Assembly: GCA_034086985.1 (NCBI GenBank)
Contig: JAXDZG010000012.1
Location: 62,001 to 126,000, forward strand
Direction of reading: 5' to 3'
Length of the DNA stretch: 64,000 nucleotides
DNA from: Phascolarctobacterium_A sp034086985
GTDB lineage: Bacteria; Bacillota; Negativicutes; Acidaminococcales; Acidaminococcaceae
The notes beneath the pieces were generated by a model, which had not been told where the DNA came from, made no database searches, and saw only the letters and a program-made list of their open reading frames with translations. The position numbers were made by a program, and so were the translations under genes. Positions 16,676 through 24,369 of this stretch are shown here, piece by piece. Each line of letters starts with the position of its first letter. Positions within the stretch are counted from its first letter, which is position 1.

Positions 16676-17407
16676 ATGATAGAGCCAATAAAAATTTTAG
16701 GCGTGCCCGTGCACCCCATGACCATGCAGCAGGCTGTGGACTCCTTGGAGCAGCGTATGCTGGCAGGGGAGCAGACCTTTGTGGTAACGGCTAATGCTGA
16801 GATTATCATGATGTGTCAGGAGGACGCTGCCTATAATAATATTATTAGTAAGCAAGCGGAGCTGGTGCTGCCCGACGGCGCCGGCGCTGTGTGGGCCGGA
16901 CGCCATCTAGGCTATAAGGTGCCGGAGCGTGTGGCTGGCTTTGATTTGTACAATCACTTATTGGCTTTGTCAGCAAAAAAGGGCTATAAGGCTTACTTTT
17001 TCGGCGGCTCTCCCGGTATTGCGGAGGCAGCCAAGGCTAAGAGCGAGGAAATGTATCCCGGAGTGCAGGTTGTGGGCTGCCACAACGGCTATTTTACCGA
17101 CGCCGATGTTCCCGGTATCATTGCAGAAATTAATAAATCCGGCGCGGAAATGCTTTTTGTGGCGTTAGGTGCACCCAAGCAAGAGAAGTGGATTTTGGCC
17201 CATCGTGATGAGCTCAAGCCCCGCATCTTGATGGGTATCGGCGGCAGCTTCGATGTGCTGGCGGGCAAGATGGAGCGTGCGCCCAAGTGGATGCAGGATG
17301 CGTCCCTGGAATGGGCATTTCGCTTGTACAAGCAGCCCAGCCGCTTCATGAGAATGATGGCACTGCCCAAATTTGCCCTGAAGGTGATGTTTTCTTCCTC
17401 TAAGTAA
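16676..17407 (+). CDS. WecG/TagA/CpsF family glycosyltransferase
   Basis: A 243-residue GT26 enzyme that transfers ManNAc-type sugars to lipid-linked intermediates in teichoic acid, enterobacterial common antigen or capsule synthesis. Conserved blocks are ILGVPVHPMTMQQAV, VTANAEIIMM, PDGAGAVWAGR, FFGGSPGIAEAAK, and GAPKQEKW followed by GIGGSFDVLAGK and RAPKWMQDASLEW. It follows the response regulator by 17 bp. In a diderm with a sialic-acid locus it most likely works on a surface glycan. Confidence 0.9.
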   Translation: MIEPIKILGVPVHPMTMQQAVDSLEQRMLAGEQTFVVTANAEIIMMCQEDAAYNNIISKQAELVLPDGAGAVWAGRHLGYKVPERVAGFDLYNHLLALSAKKGYKAYFFGGSPGIAEAAKAKSEEMYPGVQVVGCHNGYFTDADVPGIIAEINKSGAEMLFVALGAPKQEKWILAHRDELKPRILMGIGGSFDVLAGKMERAPKWMQDASLEWAFRLYKQPSRFMRMMALPKFALKVMFSSSK

Positions 17408-17440
17408 CTAGATTTTTTGTTAAATATTTAACGGTTGTCG

Positions 17441-17469
17441 TGGACAAAAACCATAAGCTGTATTATAAT
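17441..17469 (+). promoter_or_regulatory. Strong promoter immediately before a terminator hairpin
   Basis: TGGACA (17441-17446), a 17-bp spacer and a perfect TATAAT (17464-17469). Transcription would start near 17476, inside the ascending arm of the hairpin at 17471-17514. It is the only good promoter ahead of psd-pssA. Confidence 0.7.
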
Positions 17470-17470
17470 A

Positions 17471-17514
17471 AAGTGATGGAATGAGCTTTTTTGCAAGACT
17501 CCATCACTTTTTTT
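17471..17514 (+). terminator. Terminator between the WecG/TagA gene and psd
   Basis: AAGTGATGGA and TCCATCACTT form a 10-bp stem followed by seven or eight T. Transcripts from the promoter at 17441 would lack the start of the stem and should escape it, so the layout may stop upstream transcripts while letting new ones into psd. Confidence 0.8.
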
Positions 17515-17590
17515 CATATGAATTTGCATGGAATTTATCCCACTTTAGAGTTACTTTAGAGTTTCAGAAATTTGGAAAGCGAGGATCCTT

Positions 17591-18220
17591 ATGTTTATCG
17601 TCAAAGAGGGTTATCCCTTTATTATAGCTTCATTAGTCGTGGCGGCCATCGTTTATTTCTTGTTTGGTGCCTATTGGGCGGTTATTCCCGTGGTTTTGGC
17701 AGTGTATTTTGCCTATTTCTTCAGGGATTTTCACCGCAGCATGCCCTATGACCCCAATATTTTATACTCTCCTGCTGATGGCACCGTTATGGGTGTGGAG
17801 GAGATTTTTGATGACGAATACTTAAATGAGCCCGCTCTGAAGCTCACCATTTTCCTTTCCGTCTTCAATGTGCACACCAATCGCAGTCCCTTGGACGGCG
17901 AGATTAAATACCAGCGCTACACCTGTGGCCAGTTCGTACCGGCCTACGAAAAGTCCGCTTCCTTTGAAAATGAGCGCCACGCTGTGGGCATTGACAATGG
18001 TCGCATCCGCTTCTTGGTTATTCAAGTAGCAGGCCTTTTGGCTCGCCGCATTGTGTCCTGGGTTACCGTAGGTCACCAGCTTAAGCAGGGTGAGACCTAT
18101 GGCATGATTAAATTTGGCTCCAGTACCGAGCTCATCGTGCCCCGTAACGTAGAAATTTGCGTCAAGAAGGGTCAATCCGTAGTGGGCGGTATCACCGTAG
18201 TGGGGAGGATTAAAGCATGA
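17591..18220 (+). CDS. psd: Phosphatidylserine decarboxylase proenzyme
   Basis: A 209-residue Psd of the short (archaeal/Psd-A) type that makes phosphatidylethanolamine from phosphatidylserine. Two hydrophobic helices occupy about residues 10-50. YSPADGTVMG, LSVFNVHTNRSP and the self-cleavage site FGSST near residue 179 (equivalent to LGST) are present; the Ser after Gly becomes the pyruvoyl group. Its stop overlaps the pssA start by 4 bp (ATGA), coupling the two consecutive steps of PE synthesis. Confidence 0.93.
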   Translation: MFIVKEGYPFIIASLVVAAIVYFLFGAYWAVIPVVLAVYFAYFFRDFHRSMPYDPNILYSPADGTVMGVEEIFDDEYLNEPALKLTIFLSVFNVHTNRSPLDGEIKYQRYTCGQFVPAYEKSASFENERHAVGIDNGRIRFLVIQVAGLLARRIVSWVTVGHQLKQGETYGMIKFGSSTELIVPRNVEICVKKGQSVVGGITVVGRIKA

Positions 18221-18900
18221 ATTATCGTCGTCTTGTTCCCAACAGCATCAGCTCTGCCAGCTTGATTTTTGGCGTGCTGTCTATTTTTAAGACTATTCAG
18301 GGTGACTTTTTCTATGCCCCGATCTTCATCGTGATCGCTGTGATTTTCGACTCCTTGGACGGACGTGCTGCCCGTGCTCTGGGCGTGGGCGGTGGCGATT
18401 TCGGCAAGGAAATGGACTCCCTCTGTGATATGTGTTCCTTTGGCGTGGCTCCGGCCATTATGATTTACCAATTCGGCCTGCAGGAGCTGGGCCTTGTAGG
18501 TCAGATTATTGCCGGTCTTTTTGCTGTGGGCGGCTGCCTGCGCTTGGCTCGCTTCAATTGCAATACCGGCGTAGTGCACGGCTATTTCCAAGGTATGCCC
18601 ATTCCGGCAGGCGCCTGCTTTTTGGCTGCATATGTGCTCAGCGGCTATACCTTCAGTGCTTATGTAACTGCAATTATGACCTTGATTATCGCTGTGATTA
18701 TGTACAGCGAGGTCAAATTCCCCGATTTCAAGGGCAAGGGTAATCCCATGTACCGTATTCCCGTTATTATCGCCTTGGTCATCGGTGCAGGGATGCTCTT
18801 TAATCGTCCCGGTGCTTGGCCCTTTATCGCCATGTTTACTTATACCATCGCCGGTATTATCAACCATGTTTATCGTGCTGCCACTGGCAAGAATAAATAA
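18217..18900 (+). CDS. pssA: CDP-diacylglycerol-serine O-phosphatidyltransferase
   Basis: A 227-residue multi-pass membrane enzyme joining CDP-diacylglycerol and serine. The CDP-alcohol phosphotransferase motif is complete: D-S-L-DG-RAAR, eight residues, G-KEMD-SLCD, around residues 47-70. About seven hydrophobic segments follow. It feeds psd, which it overlaps by 4 bp. Confidence 0.93.
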   Translation: MNYRRLVPNSISSASLIFGVLSIFKTIQGDFFYAPIFIVIAVIFDSLDGRAARALGVGGGDFGKEMDSLCDMCSFGVAPAIMIYQFGLQELGLVGQIIAGLFAVGGCLRLARFNCNTGVVHGYFQGMPIPAGACFLAAYVLSGYTFSAYVTAIMTLIIAVIMYSEVKFPDFKGKGNPMYRIPVIIALVIGAGMLFNRPGAWPFIAMFTYTIAGIINHVYRAATGKNK

Positions 18901-18966
18901 TTTAAGGAACCCCCTTAGTGACTACTAAAAATTTCTAGCAATCATTGGGAGTAAAGGAGATTTTTG

Positions 18967-20256
18967 ATGTATACGATTTTTGATATAGTCATGATACCTT
19001 TGCAGCTCTTGATTATATTCTTTACCCTGTATTATTTCTTCGTTTCTTGGTTCGGCTTATTCGGCAAGAAAAAGGAAGTTAAAATATATGATGAAAGCAA
19101 GACCTTCGCCCTTATTGCCTGTGCCCATAATGAGGAGCGAGTTATTGCCCAATTGGTGGATAATCTGCGTCGTTTAAATTATAACGATGCTTTATATGAT
19201 ATTTTTGTCGTAGCCGATAATTGTGACGACCACACAGCGGAGGTGGCCCGCAAGGCCGGTGCTATTGTGCACGAGCGCTTCAGCCAGGAGGGCAAGGGTA
19301 AGGGCTTTGCTCTGGCCTGGATGTTCGAGCGTTTATTTAAGCTGGATAGAAAATATGATGCAGTCTGCGTTTTTGATGCGGATAATCTGGTGCATCCTAA
19401 TTTCCTGCAGGAGATGAATAGTCGCCTCTGTAACGGCGAGCGCATTATCCAAGGCTATATTGATGCCAAAAACCCCACCGATACCTGGGTCAGCGGCGTC
19501 TTTGCTATTTCCTTCTGGATTGTCAACCATGTGTGGAGCTTGGCCAAGTATAATATGGGCTTGTCCTGCTGCTTGGGTGGCACGGGCATGTGCTTTGACA
19601 CGGAGGTTTTAAAACGCTATGGTTGGCGTGCGACCTGCCTTACCGAGGATATGGAATTCACCATTCAGGCTATGATGGAGAATATTCCTACCACCTGGGC
19701 TCATGATGCCATTATTTATGACGAAAAGCCTTTGACCTTTATGCAGACCTGGCATCAGCGCAAGCGTTGGTCCCAGGGCCATTTTGATGTGGCGGATCGC
19801 TATCTGTGGCCCATGCTTAAGAAGGCTATCAAGACGAGAAATATCGTCATGCTGGATTGCTCTGTGAACCTGATCCAGCCTTATTTCCTGATGGTTTCTA
19901 CCTTCTTTGTGCTGTGTAGCTATATTTATAATTTTGTGCCCTTTTATACCAATATTCTTTATACCATCATTCCTTTAGAGGTATGGACTATCGTGGGCAT
20001 AGGCCAGTATATCTTTCCGGTGGCTGTGCTATGGAAAATTCGCGCTTCCTGGAAATCCTGGCTGTACCTCTTGTTGTATCCGCTCTTTATCTACAGCTGG
20101 GTACCTATTACGGCCCTGGGCTGGTGGCACCGCAACGAGCATGAGTGGAACCACACCCTGCATACCCGCGGCATCAGCTTTGATGATGTCATCATCCCTG
20201 AGGATGCGGTCAATGACGGACCTAAAGAGGTAGTTTTCGTAAAAGGGAAGAAGTAG
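18967..20256 (+). CDS. Membrane glycosyltransferase family 2
   Basis: A 429-residue GT2 enzyme with an N-terminal helix (about residues 8-30), a cytosolic catalytic domain and three or four C-terminal helices (about 300-400). Catalytic landmarks are CAHNEERVI, the nucleotide-binding VVADNCDDHT, DAD in VFDADNLVHP, the TED acid/base in CLTEDMEFT and the QRKRW motif of processive-type enzymes. ATG 18967 is preferred to TTG 18964 because of its spacing from AAAGGAG. Sugar specificity is unknown; hyaluronan/cellulose-synthase-like action or a lipid-linked transfer are both possible. Confidence 0.85.
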   Translation: MYTIFDIVMIPLQLLIIFFTLYYFFVSWFGLFGKKKEVKIYDESKTFALIACAHNEERVIAQLVDNLRRLNYNDALYDIFVVADNCDDHTAEVARKAGAIVHERFSQEGKGKGFALAWMFERLFKLDRKYDAVCVFDADNLVHPNFLQEMNSRLCNGERIIQGYIDAKNPTDTWVSGVFAISFWIVNHVWSLAKYNMGLSCCLGGTGMCFDTEVLKRYGWRATCLTEDMEFTIQAMMENIPTTWAHDAIIYDEKPLTFMQTWHQRKRWSQGHFDVADRYLWPMLKKAIKTRNIVMLDCSVNLIQPYFLMVSTFFVLCSYIYNFVPFYTNILYTIIPLEVWTIVGIGQYIFPVAVLWKIRASWKSWLYLLLYPLFIYSWVPITALGWWHRNEHEWNHTLHTRGISFDDVIIPEDAVNDGPKEVVFVKGKK

Positions 20257-20265
20257 AAATTAAAG

Positions 20266-20303
20266 AGAACGTTTGTTTCCTACCGCGTTTGCGAGTAGGA
20301 GTC
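20266..20303 (+). repeat. Copy C of the GTTT-hairpin element
   Basis: AGAACGTTTGTTTC followed by the hairpin 20279-20299 (CCTAC/GTAGG with an inner CGC/GCG and a GTTT loop) and GAGTC. It matches the first ~38 bp of repeats A and B and then diverges. It lies 10 bp after the GT2 stop. Confidence 0.65.
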
Positions 20304-20354
20304 TAAATCGAACCGTTTGTATTCTCATAAGAGACGATTAATATAATGAGAATT

Positions 20355-20384
20355 AAGCCTGAGTGTGCTGCTCAGGCTTATTTT
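20355..20384 (+). terminator. Terminator after the GT2 gene
   Basis: AAGCCTGAG and CTCAGGCTT form a 9-bp stem around TGTGCTG and are followed by ATTTTAT. Confidence 0.8.
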
Positions 20385-20460
20385 ATACAATAATCAGTAT
20401 ACACTGATAAACATATTGTATACTTTTAATCTAGTCGTTCCCTTTAGGCTCAGTTTATGC

Positions 20461-20466
20461 TATAAT
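20461..20466 (+). promoter_or_regulatory. Extended -10 of the SAM by-product salvage operon
   Basis: TGCTATAAT is an extended -10 about 50 bp ahead of the first gene; the -35 region is weak. I looked for an S-box or other SAM/SAH riboswitch between 20385 and 20516 and saw none. Confidence 0.55.
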
Positions 20467-20516
20467 AAATAAGATAAGAAAGCAATTTAAAAAGTGAAGA
20501 TAGAAGGAGGCATATC

Positions 20517-21314
20517 ATGCGTAAAATAGCAATTATCGGTGGTACCGGCATTTATAGTCCTGAGGCTCTGCAGGGCTTTGCAGAAAAGATTATCGACACT
20601 CCCTATGGGCAAGCGCTGTGCAATATCGGCGAAATCGCGGGTAACCAAGTTGTTTTTATTACCCGTCACGGCGTAGGTCACAAGACTGCGCCCCATAAGG
20701 TTAATTATCGTGCCAATATCTGGGCTTTAAAGAGCCTAGGCACTGAGGAAATCTTTGCGACCACTGCAGTAGGCAGTCTGAACCCTGAGATGAAGGCTGG
20801 TCATTTCGTAGTGTGCTCCAATGTTTTGGACTTTACTAAAAGCCGCATTAATACCTTCTATGATACTCCTGAGCGCGGCGTAGTGCATGTGGATTTTTCC
20901 TATCCCTATTGCCCCGCTGTGCGTGAAAGAGTTATTAGATGCCTAGAAAAGCTGGGTATTCCCTTCCATAAGGAGGGCGTGTACGTTGCTACCGAGGGTC
21001 CGCGCTTTGAAAGCGCCGCTGAAATCAAAGCTTACGCTATGCTGGGCGGCGATTTAGTGGGTATGACCAATATGCCGGAATGCATCCTGGCCCGTGAGGC
21101 AGAAATGTGCTATAGCACCTGCTCCATCGTGACCAATATGGCCGCAGGCATTTCTCCCACACCCTTGTCCCATATGGAGGTAGTGGAGGCTATGGGTAAG
21201 AGCATTACTAACATGAATAAGCTCATTGCTGCCTTCATTAACGATAATGAGCCCGTGGAGGCCACCTGTGGCTGCCACACCGCTCTGAAGGAATTCGGCG
21301 GCTTCAAGCTGTAA
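20517..21314 (+). CDS. mtnP: MTA/MTI phosphorylase (probable 5'-methylthioinosine type)
   Basis: A 265-residue purine nucleoside phosphorylase of the MTAP family, which releases the purine and 5-methylthioribose-1-phosphate. Phosphate-site elements are GGTGIYS (about residues 8-14), TRHGVGH and the NYRANIWALK block; the base-site segment is GMTNMPECILARE (about 182-194). Human MTAP has Asp at the site that reads the 6-amino group (ATDYDCW); this protein has Asn207 in VTNMAAGIS, as in 6-oxopurine-specific phosphorylases. That points to methylthioinosine and possibly other inosine-type nucleosides. A deaminase able to make MTI lies in the same operon. Specificity is inferred, not proven. Confidence 0.85.
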   Translation: MRKIAIIGGTGIYSPEALQGFAEKIIDTPYGQALCNIGEIAGNQVVFITRHGVGHKTAPHKVNYRANIWALKSLGTEEIFATTAVGSLNPEMKAGHFVVCSNVLDFTKSRINTFYDTPERGVVHVDFSYPYCPAVRERVIRCLEKLGIPFHKEGVYVATEGPRFESAAEIKAYAMLGGDLVGMTNMPECILAREAEMCYSTCSIVTNMAAGISPTPLSHMEVVEAMGKSITNMNKLIAAFINDNEPVEATCGCHTALKEFGGFKL

Positions 21315-21323
21315 GGAGCAATT

Positions 21324-22382
21324 ATGGTTGAAACAATGCGCTGGCAGAGCGAGGAGCAAGCACTGGATGTGCTTGATCAAACGCTGCTGCCGCAACAATG
21401 CGAATTCATTAGCTGCAAGGATTACCAGCGGGTGCAGCTGGCTATCAAGCGCTTAGAGGTGCGGGGTGCACCGGCTATTGGCGCGGCGGCAGCCTTCGCC
21501 ATGGTGCTGGGTGCGCATCAGTGCGCTGACAAGCCCGACTTTTTGGCTGCCTTGGCCAAGGTGCGGGATGCTTTAATCAGCGCCCGTCCCACGGCGGTGA
21601 ATCTGTCCTGGGCTTGCAACAAGCAGTACGACCTAGCTGTGGAGCTGAATGAGGCTGGTAACGCGCCCTACAAGATTATCAAGGCCCTGGAAGCAGCTGC
21701 TGTGAAGATTTATGATGAGGATATCGCTCGCAATAAGAAGATGGGAGAGTACGGCGCGGCCGTGCTGCCCGGGTCCGCGGTAGTGTTGACCCACTGCAAC
21801 GCCGGTGCACTAGCCACCTGTGGCTGGGGAACGGCGCTGGGGGTAATCCGCAGCGCGTATGCGCAAGGGAAAATCAAGATGGTCTACGCTGACGAGACCA
21901 GACCGCTGTTGCAGGGAGCTAGGCTCACGGCCTACGAGCTTTTTGAGGACAAGATTCCGGTGACGTTGATTACGGACAATATGGCTGCCTGGACCATGAG
22001 GCAGAAGGGTATTAATGCCGTGGTCGTAGGCGCCGATAGAATCGCCGCCAATGGCGACGCGGCTAATAAGATTGGTACCTACGGCGTGGCCTTGGCTGCC
22101 AAGGCCCATGGGATTCCCTTTTATATTGCGGCGCCGGTGAGCACCTTTGATTTTAGCATCGCCAGCGGCGAGGAGATTCCCATTGAGGAGCGAGCCGCTG
22201 AGGAAGTGAAGTCCTTCCGCAGCGAGCAGACCGCACCCAGCGGTGTAGCTACCTTTAACCCGGCCTTTGATGTGACTCCAGCAGAGCTCATCGCCGGGAT
22301 TATTACGGAATATGGCGTCATCACAGCGCCCTATAGAGAAAATATTAAGAAATTGCAAGAGAAAAGCAAGGAGGATTTTTGA
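21324..22382 (+). CDS. mtnA: S-methyl-5-thioribose-1-phosphate isomerase
   Basis: A 352-residue member of the eIF2B-like isomerase family that converts 5-methylthioribose-1-phosphate to the ribulose-1-phosphate form. The family signatures RGAPAIGAAAAFAM, LTHCNAGALATCGWGTA (with the catalytic Cys) and GADRIAANGDAANKIGTYG (with the catalytic Asp) are present. Relatives also act on 5-deoxyribose-1-phosphate. It is 9 bp after mtnP, and the stop codon region carries an AAGGAGG that serves the next gene. Confidence 0.95.
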   Translation: MVETMRWQSEEQALDVLDQTLLPQQCEFISCKDYQRVQLAIKRLEVRGAPAIGAAAAFAMVLGAHQCADKPDFLAALAKVRDALISARPTAVNLSWACNKQYDLAVELNEAGNAPYKIIKALEAAAVKIYDEDIARNKKMGEYGAAVLPGSAVVLTHCNAGALATCGWGTALGVIRSAYAQGKIKMVYADETRPLLQGARLTAYELFEDKIPVTLITDNMAAWTMRQKGINAVVVGADRIAANGDAANKIGTYGVALAAKAHGIPFYIAAPVSTFDFSIASGEEIPIEERAAEEVKSFRSEQTAPSGVATFNPAFDVTPAELIAGIITEYGVITAPYRENIKKLQEKSKEDF

Positions 22383-22385
22383 TAC

Positions 22386-23630
22386 ATGGAAAGCATGATT
22401 AAGGATATTAAGCTGGCCCCCTTAGGCCATCAACGCATTGCCTGGGCCAAGGAATATATGCCTTTGCTGAATATTTTGAACGAGAAATATAGCGAGACCA
22501 AGCCCTTCGCAGGCTTGAATATGGTAGTAACCATCCATTTGGAAGCCAAAACTGCTTATTTGGCCATGGTTTTGAAAAACGCAGGTGCTAATGTAGTTGT
22601 TACCGGCTCCAATCCCTTGTCCACTCAGGATGAGATTGCAGCAGCACTGGTGGACAGCGGTATCACCGTTTTTGCAACCCATGCCTGCACCAATGCAGAG
22701 TATGATATGTATCTGCGCGAGGCTCTGAAAAGCGAGCCCGATCTGATTATTGACGATGGTGGCGATTTGGTAAACATGCTTCATGGCGAGCGTCGTGACC
22801 TGATTGGCAAGCTTATCGGCGGCAGCGAAGAAACTACCACCGGTGTACATCGTCTGAAGGCGCTAGCTGCAGCCGGCCATCTGGCTTTCCCCATGATCGC
22901 TGTTAACGATGCATATTGCAAATATTTATTCGATAATCGCTATGGCACCGGCCAATCCTCCTGGGATGGCATTATGCGTACCACTAATATGTCCGTAGCA
23001 GGTCGCACTGTGGTCGTTGCTGGCTATGGCTGGTGCGGCAAGGGCGTGGCTATGCGTGCTAAGGGCTTGGGTGCTAACGTTATCGTCACCGAGGTTGACC
23101 CCATCAAGGGTATCGAGGCTGTTTTCGATGGCTTCCGCGTGATGCCCATGCTGGAGGCTGCTAAGGAAGGCGACATTTTCGTTACTGTTACCGGCTGCAA
23201 GGATGTTATCACTAAGGAGCATATGCAGGTGATGAAGAATGGCGCCGTAATGTGCAACGCTGGTCACTTTGATGTGGAGGTTAACAAGCATCACTTAGAG
23301 GAGCTGTCCGTAATTCCTCCCTATGAAGTACGCAAGAATATCATGACCTATACCACTGCGGATGGTCGCAAGCTGAACCTGTTGGGCGAGGGCCGTCTGG
23401 TAAACTTAGCTTGCGGTGATGGTCATCCCATTGAGATTATGGACTTGTCCTTTGCGATGCAGTTCCTGGCCATGAAATATTTGCTGGATAATAAAGGTAA
23501 GTTGGAGAATAAGCTCTATGTGCTGCCGGAGGAGCTCAATACCGAGGTTGCAGCCCTCAAGCTGCAGGCTATGGGCGCTGGCATCGACACTCTGAGCGAG
23601 GAGCAGAAGGCTTATTTAGCTGCTGAATAA
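22386..23630 (+). CDS. ahcY: Adenosylhomocysteinase family hydrolase (possible S-inosylhomocysteine hydrolase)
   Basis: A 414-residue protein of the short archaeal/Thermotoga-type AhcY group that splits S-adenosyl- or S-inosyl-homocysteine into homocysteine and the nucleoside. The NAD-binding Rossmann motif GYGWCGKGVAMRAK is intact, as are STQDEIAAAL and the NAGHFDVEV region. In the substrate pocket it has HLEAKTA (residues 51-57) where typical adenosine-specific enzymes have HMTVETA. The S-inosylhomocysteine hydrolase described in Methanocaldococcus belongs to this short group, and the same operon encodes an MTA/SAH deaminase, so S-inosylhomocysteine is a plausible substrate. It sits 3 bp after mtnA. 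Confidence 0.88.
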   Translation: MESMIKDIKLAPLGHQRIAWAKEYMPLLNILNEKYSETKPFAGLNMVVTIHLEAKTAYLAMVLKNAGANVVVTGSNPLSTQDEIAAALVDSGITVFATHACTNAEYDMYLREALKSEPDLIIDDGGDLVNMLHGERRDLIGKLIGGSEETTTGVHRLKALAAAGHLAFPMIAVNDAYCKYLFDNRYGTGQSSWDGIMRTTNMSVAGRTVVVAGYGWCGKGVAMRAKGLGANVIVTEVDPIKGIEAVFDGFRVMPMLEAAKEGDIFVTVTGCKDVITKEHMQVMKNGAVMCNAGHFDVEVNKHHLEELSVIPPYEVRKNIMTYTTADGRKLNLLGEGRLVNLACGDGHPIEIMDLSFAMQFLAMKYLLDNKGKLENKLYVLPEELNTEVAALKLQAMGAGIDTLSEEQKAYLAAE

Positions 23631-23632
23631 TA

Positions 23633-24307
23633 ATGGAAAAGAAGCTCTTAACGAAAAAAGCAGCTTGCGCTGCCATTGTAGACATGGGGCACAAGCTAAT
23701 TGAAAAGCATCTCGTAGCAGGCTCCTGGGGTAATATCAGCACCTTAACCCGTAAGGGCATTGCGATTACTCCCTCCGGCCTGGGCTACGAAAAATTAACC
23801 CCTGCAGACATCGTAATCGTGGACGCTGATGGTCAGGTTTTGGCAGGTAAGCATATTCCTTCCTCTGAAACAAAGGTGCATCTAGCTATTTATAAGGCCT
23901 TTCCTGAGGCTGGTGCAGTGATTCACACCCACAGCATTTACGCCAGCGCTTTGGCAGCTATGCACGAGGATGTGCCCGCTGTCATCGAGGATATCGTGCA
24001 AATTTGCGGTGGTAAGGTGAACTGCGCTGAATATGCTATGACCGGTACCCAAGAGCTGGCAGACGCTGCTGTGAAGGCCTTGGCAGGGCGCAAGGCAGCC
24101 CTTTTGGCCAACCATGGTGCCGTATGCTGGGGCAAGGATTTGGCGGAGGCCCTTTTAGTAGCCGAAATTTTGGAAAAGGCTGCTCAAATCGCTGTTCTGT
24201 GCAAGAGCTGCGGGGGCAAGGTCTTCGAGCTGGACGCAGCAGATAGCGAGGCCATGCATACCTTTTACGAAGAGCATTATTCCAAGCGCCAAAGAGGCGA
24301 GGAGTAA
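23633..24307 (+). CDS. Class II aldolase (Ald2/fuculose-phosphate aldolase type)
   Basis: A 224-residue zinc-dependent class II aldolase/adducin-family protein. Metal ligands and catalytic groups are seen in SSETKVHLAIYK (catalytic Glu), HTHSIYASAL (His pair) and a third His in NHGAVCWG. In DHAP-shunt pathways such an enzyme cleaves 5-methylthioribulose-1-phosphate or 5-deoxyribulose-1-phosphate into DHAP and the matching aldehyde. It is 2 bp after ahcY and in one operon with mtnP and mtnA, which supports that role over fuculose metabolism. MtnB-type dehydratases share the fold, but no MtnC, MtnD or MtnW follows, which favours cleavage. Confidence 0.85.
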   Translation: MEKKLLTKKAACAAIVDMGHKLIEKHLVAGSWGNISTLTRKGIAITPSGLGYEKLTPADIVIVDADGQVLAGKHIPSSETKVHLAIYKAFPEAGAVIHTHSIYASALAAMHEDVPAVIEDIVQICGGKVNCAEYAMTGTQELADAAVKALAGRKAALLANHGAVCWGKDLAEALLVAEILEKAAQIAVLCKSCGGKVFELDAADSEAMHTFYEEHYSKRQRGEE

Positions 24308-24369
24308 TTATAAAAGTAAGGCTGGCCGAAGGATAGCTAAGGCTATGGTAGGGCCAAAGGAGTGATATT

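Noticed and set aside
20385..20516. SAM or SAH riboswitch ahead of the salvage operon
   Set aside because: I found no S-box-like or SAH-aptamer-like pairing; the sequence is AT-rich with a plain extended -10.
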